Made by a program: the position numbers and the translations under genes
Source of the DNA: Paeniroseomonas aquatica
GTDB taxonomy: Bacteria > Pseudomonadota > Alphaproteobacteria > Acetobacterales > Acetobacteraceae
Direction of reading: 5' to 3'
Assembly (NCBI RefSeq): GCF_030409335.1
Contig: NZ_JAUFPN010000042.1
Coordinates: 1-64,000, forward strand
DNA: 64,000 nt
Shown here: in pieces, positions 1 to 8,944 of the stretch
Numbering within the stretch: the stretch's first letter is position 1
Layout of the letters: each line of letters starts with the position of its first letter
The notes under the pieces: generated by a model
What the model saw: the letters and a program-made list of their open reading frames with translations, nothing else
Databases searched by the model: none
What the model was told of the DNA's origin: nothing

Positions 1-1
1 C

Positions 2-259
2 GAGGAGGGCACGCTCCGGGTCGCCAAGCTCGGCCGCGGATATGCCTGGCTCGATACCGGCACCCATGACAGCATGCTGGAGGCCGGCGAGTTCGTCCGG
101 GCGATCGAGAAGCGCACCGGCCAGAAGGTTGCCTCGCCGGAGGAGATCGCCTGGCGCAAGGGCTTCATCGACGATGCGCAGCTGCTGGCGCTGGCCGCCC
201 CCCTGCGGAAAAGCGGCTATGGCCAGTACCTCGAGCTGATGGTGCAGCAGGGCGGCTGA
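2..259 (+). CDS. rmlA: Glucose-1-phosphate thymidylyltransferase, C-terminal part
   Basis: Only the last 85 codons lie in the window; the 5' end is outside. The visible part ([16 protein letters not shown], then [16 protein letters not shown] and a GYGQYL end) is the conserved C-terminal region of RmlA/RfbA, which makes dTDP-glucose from glucose-1-phosphate and dTTP, the first step to dTDP-rhamnose for surface polysaccharides. The frame is open from base 2 to the TGA at 257-259. A hairpin follows, and the KDO genes start 86 bases downstream, so the locus is devoted to envelope sugars. Family assignment is firm; the rest of the protein cannot be judged. Confidence 0.9.
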   Translation, partial: EEGTLRVAKLGRGYAWLDTGTHDSMLEAGEFVRAIEKRTGQKVASPEEIAWRKGFIDDAQLLALAAPLRKSGYGQYLELMVQQGG

Positions 260-263
260 CCGC

Positions 264-296
264 GCCCGCCGATCGGGCCGCTTGATCGGGGCGGGC
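264..296. terminator. Hairpin between rmlA and kdsA
   Basis: The arm GCCCGCCGATC pairs with GATC..GGCGGGC across a 9-base loop, with a two-base bulge. There is no T-run, so it may slow or end rmlA transcription or act as a processing site; termination itself is inference. Confidence 0.4.
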
Positions 297-345
297 CGAA
301 GGGGGATACCGGCGGCATGCCGCACCCCTTCAGGATTTGCAGATC

Positions 346-1188
346 ATGACCGCCCCCGATCCGGTCGTCACCCTCGGCCAGGTCCGCATCGGCAACCGCC
401 TGCCGCTCGCGGTCATCGCCGGCCCGTGCCAGCTCGAGAGCCGGGCGCATGGGCTGGAAATGGCCAGCGCGCTGCGGGAGATCGCGCAGCGGCTCGGCTT
501 CGGGCTGATCTTCAAGGCGAGCTTCGACAAGGCCAACCGCACCAGCGCCGGCGGCGCCCGCGGCATGGGCCTGGCGCACTCCCTGCCGGTCTTCGCCGAG
601 ATCCGCGAGAGCCTCGGCCTGGCGGTGCTGACCGACGTCCATGAGCCCGGCCAATGCGCCCCGGTGGCCGAGGCGGTGGACGTCCTCCAGATCCCGGCCT
701 TCCTCTGCCGCCAGACCGACCTGCTCATCGCCGCCGCCGCCACCGGGCGGGTGGTGAACGTCAAGAAGGGCCAGTTCCTGGCGCCCTGGGACATGGCGAA
801 CGTCATCGCCAAGGTGACCGGCGCCGGCAATTCCCGCGTCCTGGCGACCGAGCGCGGCGTCTCCTTCGGCTACAACACGCTGGTCTCCGACATGCGGGCG
901 CTGCCGGTGCTGGCGGCGATGGGCGCGCCGGTGATCTTCGATGCGACCCATTCGGTGCAGCAGCCGGGCGGGCAGGGCACCTCCTCCGGCGGGCAGCGGG
1001 AATTCGTCCCCGTCCTCGCCCGGGCCGCGGTCGCGGTCGGCGTCGCCGGGGTCTTCATCGAGACCCATGCCGACCCGGACAAGGCCCCCTCGGACGGCTC
1101 CAACATGGTGCCGCTGCGCGACTTCCAGGGCCTGATCGAGGAGCTGATGGCCTACGACGCCCTGACCAAGCGCCGCGCCGCCGCATGA
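346..1188 (+). CDS. kdsA: 3-deoxy-8-phosphooctulonate synthase (KDO-8-P synthase)
   Basis: Cytosolic enzyme that condenses phosphoenolpyruvate with arabinose-5-phosphate to give KDO-8-phosphate, the committed step to the KDO of lipid A core and capsule. The 280-residue protein has the family landmarks: [11 protein letters not shown] near the N terminus, [12 protein letters not shown], a DVHEPGQ segment, the [13 protein letters not shown] segment and [12 protein letters not shown] near residue 200. Length matches KdsA. The ATG at 346 is preferred; an in-frame TTG lies at 337. Its TGA overlaps the ATG of kdsB by four bases, so kdsA-kdsB-kdsD are translated as a coupled unit and supply successive substrates of the same pathway. 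Confidence 0.95.
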   Translation: MTAPDPVVTLGQVRIGNRLPLAVIAGPCQLESRAHGLEMASALREIAQRLGFGLIFKASFDKANRTSAGGARGMGLAHSLPVFAEIRESLGLAVLTDVHEPGQCAPVAEAVDVLQIPAFLCRQTDLLIAAAATGRVVNVKKGQFLAPWDMANVIAKVTGAGNSRVLATERGVSFGYNTLVSDMRALPVLAAMGAPVIFDATHSVQQPGGQGTSSGGQREFVPVLARAAVAVGVAGVFIETHADPDKAPSDGSNMVPLRDFQGLIEELMAYDALTKRRAAA

Positions 1189-1913
1189 TCCCGATCGTCC
1201 TCATCCCCGCCCGGATGGCCGCGACGCGGCTACCGGACAAGCCGCTGGCGGACATCCACGGCCAGCCGATGATCGTCCACGTGCTCCGCCGGGCGCAGGA
1301 GGCCGATATCGGCCCGGTCGCCGTCGCCACCGACACGCCGGCCATTGCCGATGCGGTGCGGGCCGCGGGCGGGATCGCGGTGCTGACCGCGGCGGACCAC
1401 CCCTCCGGCTCCGACCGCATCCACGAGGCGCTGGGCCGGCTCGACCCGGAGGGGCGGCACCAGCTCATCCTCAACGTCCAGGGCGACCTGCCGACCATCG
1501 ACCCGGCGGCCATCCGCGCCGCCGCGGCGCTGATGGACCACCCCGACGTCGCCCTCGGCACCCTGGTCGCCGAGATCCTGCGGGAGGAGGAGCGCGACGC
1601 CTCCCAGGTGGTGAAGATGGTCGGCAGCCCGCTCGGCCAGGGCCGCCACCGGGCGCTCTACTTCACCCGGGCGACGGCGCCCTGGGGCGAGGGGCCGCTA
1701 TACCATCACATCGGCCTCTATGCCTGGCGGCGGGAGGCGCTGGCCCGCTTCGTCGCGCTGCCGCCCTCGGCGCTGGAGCGGCGGGAGAAGCTCGAGCAAC
1801 TGCGGGCGCTCGAGGCGGGGATGCGGGTGGATGCGCAGGAGGTGGCGGTGGTCCCCCTCGGCGTCGACACGCCCGCGGACCTGGACCGGGCCCGGGCGAT
1901 CCTCGCCGCATGA
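1185..1913 (+). CDS. kdsB: 3-deoxy-manno-octulosonate cytidylyltransferase (CMP-KDO synthetase)
   Basis: Activates KDO with CTP to CMP-KDO, the donor used by KDO transferases at the inner membrane. The 242-residue protein starts with the nucleotide-binding motif [15 protein letters not shown] and carries [10 protein letters not shown], the GSDRIHEAL segment and NVQGDLP, all characteristic of KdsB. It begins at ATG 1185, overlapping the kdsA stop by four bases, and itself overlaps kdsD by four bases. The KDO-8-P phosphatase (kdsC) that acts between KdsA and KdsB is not in this cluster and must be supplied elsewhere or by an unrelated phosphatase. Confidence 0.94.
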   Translation: MIPIVLIPARMAATRLPDKPLADIHGQPMIVHVLRRAQEADIGPVAVATDTPAIADAVRAAGGIAVLTAADHPSGSDRIHEALGRLDPEGRHQLILNVQGDLPTIDPAAIRAAAALMDHPDVALGTLVAEILREEERDASQVVKMVGSPLGQGRHRALYFTRATAPWGEGPLYHHIGLYAWRREALARFVALPPSALERREKLEQLRALEAGMRVDAQEVAVVPLGVDTPADLDRARAILAA

Positions 1914-2911
1914 GCCCGCTCCGCACCGACCCCGACCGCATCAGCCCCGGCCGCATCCGCGCGACCGCCGCCAATACCGTCGCTGTCGGCCAGGCCGGCA
2001 TGGCCGCGCTGGCCACGGCGCTGGCGGGGCCGCTGGGCGATGCGCTGGTCCGCGCGGTCGAGACCATCGTCGCCGCGACCGGCCGGGTCGTCGTCACCGG
2101 CATGGGGAAAAGCGGCCATGTCGGCCGCAAGATCGCCGCGACCCTGTCCTCCACCGGCACCCCGGCGCTGTTCCTGCACCCGGCCGAGGCCAGCCACGGC
2201 GACCTCGGCATGCTGACCGACGCCGACGTCATCCTGGCGCTCTCCTGGTCCGGCGGCACGGCCGAGCTGCGCGACACCATCCACTATGCCCGCCGGCACG
2301 GGGTGACGCTTATCGCCATCACCGGCCGGGCCGAGAGCGCGCTGGGCCATGCCGCCGACATAGCGCTGATCCTGCCGCCGGTGATCGAGGCCTGCCCGCA
2401 TGGGCTGGCGCCGACCACCAGCACCCTGGTGCAGATGGCGCTTGGCGACGCCCTGGCCATGGCGCTGCTCGAGCGCCGCGGCTTCACCCCGGCCGAGTTC
2501 CACCGCTTCCACCCCGGCGGCAAGCTCGGGGCCCAGCTGCTGACGGTCGGCGAGGTAATGGCGGGCGGCGAGGCGCTGCCGCTGGTCCGGGCCGACGACG
2601 ACATGGCCAAGGCCATCATCACCATGACCGGCCACAACCTCGGCTGCGCCGTGGTGGTGGATGCGGCGGGCGATGTCGCCGGCATCGTCACCGACGGCGA
2701 CCTGCGGCGGCACATGCATCCGGGCATCCTGGGCGAGCGCGTCGGGGCGGTGATGACGCCGATGCCGCGGCACACCACGCCGGACCAGGTGGCCAGCGCC
2801 GCGCTGGCCGACATGAACGCCCGCAAGATCAACGTGCTGGTGGTGCAGGAGGGCCGCCGGCCGGTGGGGGTGCTGCATGTGCAGCAGCTCCTCTCGGCCG
2901 GCGTCGCCTGA
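1910..2911 (+). CDS. kdsD: Arabinose-5-phosphate isomerase (SIS plus two CBS domains)
   Basis: Interconverts ribulose-5-phosphate and arabinose-5-phosphate, feeding KdsA. The 333-residue protein has an N-terminal sugar isomerase (SIS) domain around residues 40-180, with the [12 protein letters not shown] loop, a SSTGTPA segment and [11 protein letters not shown], followed by a CBS pair near 205-330 ending in [11 protein letters not shown]. This architecture is that of KdsD/KpsF/GutQ, and the position directly behind kdsAB settles the role. ATGA overlap with kdsB. It is the last gene of the KDO operon and converges on the peptide transporter operon, with a GC-rich hairpin between. Confidence 0.92.
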   Translation: MSPLRTDPDRISPGRIRATAANTVAVGQAGMAALATALAGPLGDALVRAVETIVAATGRVVVTGMGKSGHVGRKIAATLSSTGTPALFLHPAEASHGDLGMLTDADVILALSWSGGTAELRDTIHYARRHGVTLIAITGRAESALGHAADIALILPPVIEACPHGLAPTTSTLVQMALGDALAMALLERRGFTPAEFHRFHPGGKLGAQLLTVGEVMAGGEALPLVRADDDMAKAIITMTGHNLGCAVVVDAAGDVAGIVTDGDLRRHMHPGILGERVGAVMTPMPRHTTPDQVASAALADMNARKINVLVVQEGRRPVGVLHVQQLLSAGVA

Positions 2912-2913
2912 GG

Positions 2914-2938
2914 GCGGGGCCCGGCCGTCAGGCCCCGC
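2914..2938. terminator. Hairpin between convergent kdsD and ABC permease genes
   Basis: Perfect 8-base arms (GCGGGGCC and GGCCCCGC) around a 9-base loop fill almost the whole gap between the two convergent genes. No T-run on either side; a bidirectional stop is the likely role. Confidence 0.55.
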
Positions 2939-3886
2939 TCAGGCGGTCCGCAGCCTGGGGTTGACCGCCATGTAGAGCACATCGGCGACCAGCGAGAGGG
3001 TGACGAAGATCAGCGCCGTCGCCATGACCACGCCCTGCACCACCGGGTAGTCCCGGTTGAAGACCGCATCGACGATCAGCTTGCCGAAGCCGGGGATGGT
3101 GAAGATCTGCTCGGTCAGGACGGCGCCGGCCAGCAGCCGGCCGAACTCGATGGTGCCCAGCGTCACCACCGGGATCAGCGCGTTGCGCAGCGCGTGCTTG
3201 ACCACCACCGCCCGCTCTCCCAGGCCCTTGGCGCGCGCCGTCCGCACGTAGTCCTGCCCCAGCGCGCCGAGCATCGCCGCCCGCGTGTGCCGCATCAGCA
3301 CGCCGGCGATGCCCGAGCCCAGCACGAAGGCCGGCATGATGGTGGTCGCCAGGCTTTGCCAGGGGTCCTCGGTCAGCGGCACGTAGCCCGAGGGCGGCAG
3401 CCAGCCGAGCTCCACGCTGAACAGCAGGATCATCATGATGCCGAGCCAGAAATTCGGCGTGGAAATTCCGAACAGCGCCATGCCGTTCACCGCCCAGTCC
3501 ACCGGCGTATCGCGCCTCACCGCGGAGACGATGCCGGCCGGCACGCCGATGACGACCGCGATCAGGAAGGCCATCACCGCCAGCTGGAAGGTCACCGGCA
3601 GCTTGGTCAGGATCAGCGCCGCCACCGGCTCCCGGATGCGCCAGGAGAAGCCGAAGTCGCCCTGCACCACCCGGCTGATCCAGCGCAGGTACTGCTCGGG
3701 CAGCGGCCGGTCGAGGAAGAGCTCGGCCCGGATCTGCGCCAGCACGACAGGGTCGCCGCGCTCCTCGCCGGCCAGGATCAGCGCGGGGTCGCCCGGCATC
3801 AGCTGCTGCAGGCCGAAGATCAGCACCGAGAGGATGAGCAGCGTCGGGATGATCTGTCCGAGCCGCCGCAGGAGCCAGATCCCCAT
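2939..3886 (-). CDS. Peptide/nickel-type ABC transporter permease (DppB family)
   Basis: Inner-membrane permease of a binding-protein-dependent peptide-type importer, 315 residues. It starts with the DppB-type RRLGQIIPTLLILSVLIF membrane segment, has the PGDPA motif of DppB proteins, several further hydrophobic segments and the EAA-like loop DYVRTARAKGLGERAVVVKHALRNALIP that docks on the ATPases. It is the last gene of a minus-strand operon (DUF1028, two ATPases, receptor, permease) and starts two bases after the receptor stop. The partner permease of the DppC type, normally the next gene, is absent: the operon ends here at a hairpin. Confidence 0.92.
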   Translation of the reverse strand: MGIWLLRRLGQIIPTLLILSVLIFGLQQLMPGDPALILAGEERGDPVVLAQIRAELFLDRPLPEQYLRWISRVVQGDFGFSWRIREPVAALILTKLPVTFQLAVMAFLIAVVIGVPAGIVSAVRRDTPVDWAVNGMALFGISTPNFWLGIMMILLFSVELGWLPPSGYVPLTEDPWQSLATTIMPAFVLGSGIAGVLMRHTRAAMLGALGQDYVRTARAKGLGERAVVVKHALRNALIPVVTLGTIEFGRLLAGAVLTEQIFTIPGFGKLIVDAVFNRDYPVVQGVVMATALIFVTLSLVADVLYMAVNPRLRTA

Positions 3887-3887
3887 C

Positions 3888-5405
3888 CTAGTTGAGCCTG
3901 AGGTCCTGCGGCCGGATCAGCCCATCGGCCACCGGCACGAAGCCGGTCAGCCGCGCGCTGTGGGCCACGATGTTCTTGCGGTGCCAGAGGTACATCCGGT
4001 GCCGGTCCCGCTGCAGCGCGATCTCCCAGACCTTGGCATAGATCTCCCGCCGCGCCGCCACGTCGGTCACCGCCCGCGCCTCGTCCAGCAGCCTGTCGAC
4101 CTCCGGGTTGCTGTACTTCCCGTCGTTCTGCCCGCCGCCGCTGTGGCTGAAGGTCCAGATATTGCCATCGGGGTCCACCCGCCCCGACCAGGCCACCAGA
4201 TAGGTCTCGAAATCCCCGCGGTTCGCCGCCTGCAGGCTGCTGGCGAATTCCATCGCATTCAGCTTCAGCTCGAAGCCCGCCTCCTTCACCATCGCCTGGA
4301 TCACCTCGCCGACCTGGCGCAGATCCGGATTGTTCGGAATGGTCATCTCGACCTGCACTGGTCCGGTCACGCCCGCTTCCCGCAGCAGCGCCCGGGCGCG
4401 GGCCACATCGCGCCCCTCCGGCCGGAAGCCCGGCACGTGATAGGGATTGCCGGGCGGCACCGGCTGCGCCGTCGGGAGGTAGAAGCCCTCGTAGACCACC
4501 TGGTTGATGGCCTGGCGGTCGATCGCCAGCTCGAAGGCGGCGCGGATGCGCGCATCGCGGCCGAAGGGCGTATTGGCGCGCGGCCCGTTGCCGAGGTTGT
4601 AGCTGATGCTCTGGTAGCCCAGCTCGGCGTAGCTGACGACCTTCAGGCGGCGGTTGCGCTCCACCGTCTTCACATCGTCCGGCTCGATGGTCTGCACCAT
4701 CTCCAGCGCGCCCGACTGCAGGTTGGCGAGCCGCACCGTATTGTCCGGGATCGGCTGGAAGACGATGCGCGGGATGTGGATGCGCGCCGCATCCCAGTAG
4801 CCGGCGAAGCGCTCGACCACGATGCGGTCCTGCGCCACCCGCTCGACGAAGCGGTAGGGCCCGGCGCAGACCGGCGCGGAGCCGAAATTGCGCCCCGCGG
4901 CCTCCGCCGCTTTGGGGCTGACGATCATCCCCGCGCGGTCGGTCAGCTGCGACAGGAAGGGGGAGGAGGCCGACTTCAGCCGGATGCGGATGGTCTTCGC
5001 ATCCACCACCTCCACGGCCTCCGCGATGCCGATCTCGCCGCGGCGGAAGCTGCCGGACATCGTCAAATGCCGGTTCAGCGAATAGCGCACCGCCTCGGCA
5101 TCCATCGGCTCGCCATCGTGGAAGCGCACGCCCTCCCGCAGGGCGATGCGCAGGGTCTTGGGGTCTTCCCAGGCATAGCCGGTGGCGAGCTGCGGGACGA
5201 TCTCCAGCTTCTCGTTGATGTCGAAGAGCTTGTCGCAGAGCGAGGCGAAGACGATCCGCCCGACGAAGGTCCGCGCCAGGGTCGGGTCGAGGATGTCGGG
5301 GTCCTCGCGCAAGCCGATGCGCAAGGTCTGGTTCGGCGCCTGGGCCTGGGCTGCCGCCGTCAGGGAAAGTGCGGCGAGCGCGGCGAAGACTGTCCTGCGG
5401 ATCAT
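3888..5405 (-). CDS. Periplasmic peptide-type solute-binding protein (SBP family 5)
   Basis: Receptor that captures the substrate in the periplasm and delivers it to the permease, 505 residues. It has a clear Sec signal (MIRRTVFAALAALSLTAAAQA, cleavage near residue 22), the family-5 opening segment LREDPDILDPTLARTFVGR, and GVRFHDGEPMDAEAVRYSLNR, a hallmark of DppA/OppA-like proteins. The C-terminal half contains LLDEARAVTD and the closing RMYLWHRKNIVAHSARL region. No lipobox. It overlaps the upstream ATPase gene by four bases. Substrate could be a di- or oligopeptide, nickel chelate or opine; the sequence does not decide. Confidence 0.92.
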   Translation of the reverse strand: MIRRTVFAALAALSLTAAAQAQAPNQTLRIGLREDPDILDPTLARTFVGRIVFASLCDKLFDINEKLEIVPQLATGYAWEDPKTLRIALREGVRFHDGEPMDAEAVRYSLNRHLTMSGSFRRGEIGIAEAVEVVDAKTIRIRLKSASSPFLSQLTDRAGMIVSPKAAEAAGRNFGSAPVCAGPYRFVERVAQDRIVVERFAGYWDAARIHIPRIVFQPIPDNTVRLANLQSGALEMVQTIEPDDVKTVERNRRLKVVSYAELGYQSISYNLGNGPRANTPFGRDARIRAAFELAIDRQAINQVVYEGFYLPTAQPVPPGNPYHVPGFRPEGRDVARARALLREAGVTGPVQVEMTIPNNPDLRQVGEVIQAMVKEAGFELKLNAMEFASSLQAANRGDFETYLVAWSGRVDPDGNIWTFSHSGGGQNDGKYSNPEVDRLLDEARAVTDVAARREIYAKVWEIALQRDRHRMYLWHRKNIVAHSARLTGFVPVADGLIRPQDLRLN

Positions 5406-6445
5406 GCGGGGGCCCCGGTCGGTGTGAAGAAGGCTTGCAGCCGCCGCAGCCGGTCACCGCCCGCATCCGCCTCATGCAGGGCAGGGGCGGGCGGCAGGCG
5501 GTCCTGCAGGTGGCAGGCGGCGCGATGGGCGAAGCCCTCCAGCAGCGGCACCTGCTCGCGGCAGATCGCCTCGGCATGCGGGCAGCGGGTATGGAAGCGG
5601 CAGCCCGGCGGCGGCGTGATCGGGCTCGGCACGTCGCCCTCGATCGGCAGTGTCTTCACGCCGGTCCCCGGCACCGAGGCGAGCAGCGCCCGGGTATAGG
5701 GATGCCGCGGCGCGGCGAATACCTGGGCCGCCGGCCCCTCCTCGACGATCTGCCCGAGGTACATGACCGCTACCCGGTCGGCGATGTGCCGCACCACGCC
5801 GAGGTCGTGGCTGATGAGCACGAAGGTCAGGCCGAGGTCGCGGATCAGGTCGCCCAGCAGGTTCACCACCTGCGCCTGCACCGAGACATCGAGCGCGCTC
5901 ACCGGCTCGTCGCCGATGATCAGCTTCGGCCCGCTGGCCAAGGCGCGCGCGATGGCGATGCGTTGCCTTTGCCCGCCGGAGAATTCATGCGGCCAGCGCC
6001 GCGCGCTCTCGGGCCGCAGCCCGACGCGTTCCAGCAGTTCGGCGACCCGCGCCCGCTCGCCGCCGCGCGGCACGATGCGATGCAGCCGCAGCGGCTCGGC
6101 GATCGCCGCCTCCACCGTCATGCGCGGATCGAGGCTGGCGAAGGGATCCTGGAAGATGAGCTGCATCTCCCGCCGCCGCGCCCTGAGGCCGGCGGCGGAC
6201 AAGGCCCGGAGATCCTCGCCCTCGAAGCGGATGCTGCCCGCATCTGGCTCGATCAGCCGCAGCGCCAGGCGCCCGAGCGTCGACTTGCCGCAGCCGCTCT
6301 CGCCGACGATGGCGAGCACGCTGCCGCGCGGCACGGTCAGTGAGACGCCGTCCACCGCGCGCACCGCGCCGCGCGAGCGCCCCAGCATGTCCCGCACCGG
6401 GAAGTGCTTGCGCAGCGCGCCCAGCTCCAGCAGCGCCTCGCTCAT
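5402..6445 (-). CDS. Oligopeptide-type ABC transporter ATPase (DppF/OppF-like)
   Basis: Cytoplasmic ATPase subunit of the peptide-type importer, 347 residues. Walker A GESGCGKST at residues 48-56, signature FSGGQRQR, Walker B IIGDEPVSALD and a switch His in ISHDLG are all present. The C-terminal extension holds the oligopeptide-transporter motif with cysteines (GCRFHTRCPHAEAIC) that in relatives can bind an Fe-S cluster. Coupled by ATGA overlaps to the second ATPase upstream and the receptor downstream, so it is co-produced with them. Confidence 0.93.
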   Translation of the reverse strand: MSEALLELGALRKHFPVRDMLGRSRGAVRAVDGVSLTVPRGSVLAIVGESGCGKSTLGRLALRLIEPDAGSIRFEGEDLRALSAAGLRARRREMQLIFQDPFASLDPRMTVEAAIAEPLRLHRIVPRGGERARVAELLERVGLRPESARRWPHEFSGGQRQRIAIARALASGPKLIIGDEPVSALDVSVQAQVVNLLGDLIRDLGLTFVLISHDLGVVRHIADRVAVMYLGQIVEEGPAAQVFAAPRHPYTRALLASVPGTGVKTLPIEGDVPSPITPPPGCRFHTRCPHAEAICREQVPLLEGFAHRAACHLQDRLPPAPALHEADAGGDRLRRLQAFFTPTGAPA

Positions 6446-7413
6446 GCCGCCAGCACCTGGTCGAGAGGCGCGCGCCAGCAGGCGCTCGCATGCCCGGGCG
6501 CGACCTCGGCCAGCGGCGGCTGCCGGGCGCAGTCGGCGGCGCGGAAGGGGCAGCGCGGGGCGAAGCGGCAGCCCTCGGGCGGCTTCAGCAGGTCGGGCAC
6601 CGTGCCCTCGATGCTGGCGAGCCGCCCGGCTCCGCCCTCGATCCGCGGCGCCGCGCCGAGCAGGCCGACGGTATAGGGATGCTCCGGCCGGGCAAACAGC
6701 GTCGCCGCCTTCGCCCGTTCGGCAACCCGCCCGGCGTACATCACCACGACATCGTCGGCATGGTCTGCGACCACGCCGAGATCGTGGGTGATGAGCACGA
6801 TCGCCGTCCCGGTCTCCCGCTTCAGCTCATCGAGCAGGGCCAGGATCTGGGCCTGCACCGTCACGTCGAGGGCGGTGGTGGGTTCGTCCGCGATCAGCAG
6901 CCGCGGCTTGCAGGCCAGCGCCATGGCGATCATCACCCGCTGCCGCATGCCGCCCGAGAGCTGGTGCGGATACTGCCGTGCCCGCCGCGCCGCTTCCGGG
7001 ATGCGCACGCGGTCGAGCAGGGCGATGGCGGCCTTGAAGGCGGCGGCATCGCCCATGCCCTCGTGCAGCCGCAGCACCTCGGCCACCTGCTCGCCGGCCG
7101 TGAAGGCGGGGTTGAGGCTGGTCATCGGTTCCTGGAAGACCATCGCCAGCTCGCGCCCGCGGCGGCCGCGCCATTCCTCAGGCGTCAGGGTCGCCATCTC
7201 CCGCTCCTGCAGGCGGATGGAGCCCGAGACCCGCGCCGCCGGCGGCAGCAGCCCCATGATGGCCAGGGCCGTCACCGACTTGCCGCAGCCGCTCTCGCCC
7301 ACCACCGCGAGCGTCTTGCCCGCCGCGACCGAGAACGAGACCCGGTCCACCGCCCGCAGCGGCCCGCGCTCGGTGGCGAAGGTCACCGCGAGGTCGCGGA
7401 CCTCGAGCATCAT
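6442..7413 (-). CDS. Oligopeptide-type ABC transporter ATPase (DppD/OppD-like)
   Basis: Second ATPase of the same importer, 323 residues, pairing with the OppF-like subunit as a heterodimer. Walker A GESGCGKSV near residues 39-47, Q-loop MVFQEPMTSLNP, signature LSGGMRQRV, Walker B LLIADEPTTALDVT and ITHDLG are intact. The C terminus carries PEGCRFAPRCPFRAADC, the cysteine motif of this subfamily. The gene overlaps its neighbours by four bases on both sides. DppD-type assignment rests on the SGGMRQR signature and gene order. Confidence 0.93.
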   Translation of the reverse strand: MMLEVRDLAVTFATERGPLRAVDRVSFSVAAGKTLAVVGESGCGKSVTALAIMGLLPPAARVSGSIRLQEREMATLTPEEWRGRRGRELAMVFQEPMTSLNPAFTAGEQVAEVLRLHEGMGDAAAFKAAIALLDRVRIPEAARRARQYPHQLSGGMRQRVMIAMALACKPRLLIADEPTTALDVTVQAQILALLDELKRETGTAIVLITHDLGVVADHADDVVVMYAGRVAERAKAATLFARPEHPYTVGLLGAAPRIEGGAGRLASIEGTVPDLLKPPEGCRFAPRCPFRAADCARQPPLAEVAPGHASACWRAPLDQVLAA

Positions 7414-8111
7414 CCGGCGTCCGGCCCCGCCAGCGCGGCCTCGATCACCGCCCGGTCGAAGACGCCGGGATGGTCGCGCCCGGCGAGGAAGCGGCGGAAG
7501 CCGACGTAGCGCTGGGCCGCGACGGCGTGCAGGCGGCGCAGCTCGGCCAGCGGGTCCGGATGGTCGTCGACGCGGATGTCGAGGTCGGGGTAGGGGTCAC
7601 GGCTGGCGACCTGCAGCGCGGCGGATTGCCGGCCGCGCCTGTCGCCGCCGGCGGCCTCGCCGGCCTCGAGCGCGGCCAGCAGGCGCTCGGCCATGGGCTG
7701 CCCGGCCGCGGCCAGCCAGGCATCGCGGGTGGCCAGGACCACCTGCGGCCCGGCCAGCATGTTGCCGGCGACCGAGACATCCGGCCCGGCCACATGGCCG
7801 CACCAGTCGACGCAGGCGGCGCCGGTATGCTGGGCGATCGCCCCGCCGGCCGAGAGCAGGTGCAGCTGGCGGTGGTCCCGCCCGGCATCGGCGGCGATCA
7901 GCGCGGCGAGCGCCGCCTCCGGCGCCTCGCCGGCACGCAGCCGCTCGAGGCCGCGCAGGCCGAGCATCGGATTGACCAGGGCCTGGGTGGCGACGGCGCC
8001 GACCTCGCCCTCGATCCGGGGGCAGACCGCGCCCACCGCGAAGAAGCGGGTGGCGACGGCGACGCCGAGTTCGCCGGTGGCGGCGTCACGCGCGAGGATC
8101 GACCATGTCAT
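7410..8111 (-). CDS. DUF1028 family protein
   Basis: A 233-residue protein of the DUF1028 family (predicted Ntn-hydrolase-like fold, activity unknown). It opens with MTWSILARDAATGELGVAVAT, then FFAVGAVCPRIEGEVGAVATQA and SVAGNMLAG, segments conserved across the family. No signal peptide. It is the first gene of the peptide ABC operon and its stop overlaps the start of the first ATPase gene by four bases, so it is made together with the importer. That linkage suggests a role in handling the imported compound, for example hydrolysis, but no catalytic role is shown by the sequence. Start chosen at the ATG giving the family's conserved N terminus. Confidence 0.85.
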   Translation of the reverse strand: MTWSILARDAATGELGVAVATRFFAVGAVCPRIEGEVGAVATQALVNPMLGLRGLERLRAGEAPEAALAALIAADAGRDHRQLHLLSAGGAIAQHTGAACVDWCGHVAGPDVSVAGNMLAGPQVVLATRDAWLAAAGQPMAERLLAALEAGEAAGGDRRGRQSAALQVASRDPYPDLDIRVDDHPDPLAELRRLHAVAAQRYVGFRRFLAGRDHPGVFDRAVIEAALAGPDAG

Positions 8112-8158
8112 GCCGCAGTACTGCCATGTCGGCGGCGCGGCGCAAGACCCCTTGCGGG

Positions 8159-8944
8159 TCAGCGTGGGCGGGGCTGGTAGCTCACTGCCTGCGCCGCAGT
8201 CATCGGCGCCAGGCCCTGCAGCGCATAGCCGCGCGGCGAGGCAGAGTCCGGCGCGTCGGCGACCTGCTCGTAGCGCACGGCGCGGCGCTGCTGCTGGCTG
8301 GCATAGGCGGTGCCGGCGGTCCCGGCATCGTCCGGCCGGTTGTAGATGAAGCCGTAGGTCGGGTAGGTGCGGCCGAAGGCCTCCTTGGAATAGCCGGACT
8401 GGACCTTCACCGCCGACCAGTCGTTGCGGGCGGAGACATCCACGACCGTCACGTTCTGCATGACGCTGCCGCGGCGGATGCCGGGGCCGCCCCAATTGGC
8501 GTGGTCGATCAGCACCTCGCGCGGGTTCAGCACCTGGCGGACCACGGCGACATGGCCGCGGGTCATGCCGCTATTTGCGCGGAAGGCCATGACCGCGCCG
8601 GCTTCCGGGCGCTGGCCGCGGTCGTAGCGGCCGGCGGCATTGCCCCACCAGTCGCCGCCGTTGCCGGTGACCTGCATGCCGGTGACGGCGCGGGCATAGG
8701 GTACGCAGGAGATGCCGCCGCTGGCGGCGGCCGGGACCGAAGCCATGCGCTGGCCCTGAGGGACGGTGCGGCCCGCAAAACGCCGCACCGGGGCGCGCTC
8801 CGGCGTCGCCACCGGCTGCTGGGCCGCATCGGGTCCGGGACTGGCGGCCTGTGCCTGCTCCGGCCATGCCGCACGCGCGTCCCCCGACGCCGCGACCGCA
8901 CCGAGCGCTGCACAGATGATCCAGCCAGTCCTATGCATCCGCAT
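8159..8944 (-). CDS. Exported CHAP-domain protein (putative peptidoglycan amidase/endopeptidase)
   Basis: Predicted exported cysteine hydrolase, 261 residues. The N terminus is basic then hydrophobic (MRMHRTGWIICAALGAVAASGDARA), a Sec signal. The mature part starts with a Pro/Ala-rich stretch, then a CHAP domain from about residue 78 to 200: Cys80 in ISCVPYARAVTG is the likely nucleophile, His131 in TRGHVAVV the base, followed by LIDHANWGG. The C-terminal 50 residues are low complexity. CHAP enzymes cut peptidoglycan cross-links or stems. The ATG at 8944 has an AGGGGA site; a GTG at 8959 is in frame but less likely. It stands alone, with a long upstream region. Confidence 0.85.
   Translation of the reverse strand: MRMHRTGWIICAALGAVAASGDARAAWPEQAQAASPGPDAAQQPVATPERAPVRRFAGRTVPQGQRMASVPAAASGGISCVPYARAVTGMQVTGNGGDWWGNAAGRYDRGQRPEAGAVMAFRANSGMTRGHVAVVRQVLNPREVLIDHANWGGPGIRRGSVMQNVTVVDVSARNDWSAVKVQSGYSKEAFGRTYPTYGFIYNRPDDAGTAGTAYASQQQRRAVRYEQVADAPDSASPRGYALQGLAPMTAAQAVSYQPRPR

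Noticed and set aside
3435-5699. Long plus-strand open frame opposite the ABC receptor and permease
   Set aside because: It lies antisense to clear genes, has a shadow composition rich in Arg, His and Pro, and shows no domain. Such frames are common in GC-rich DNA.
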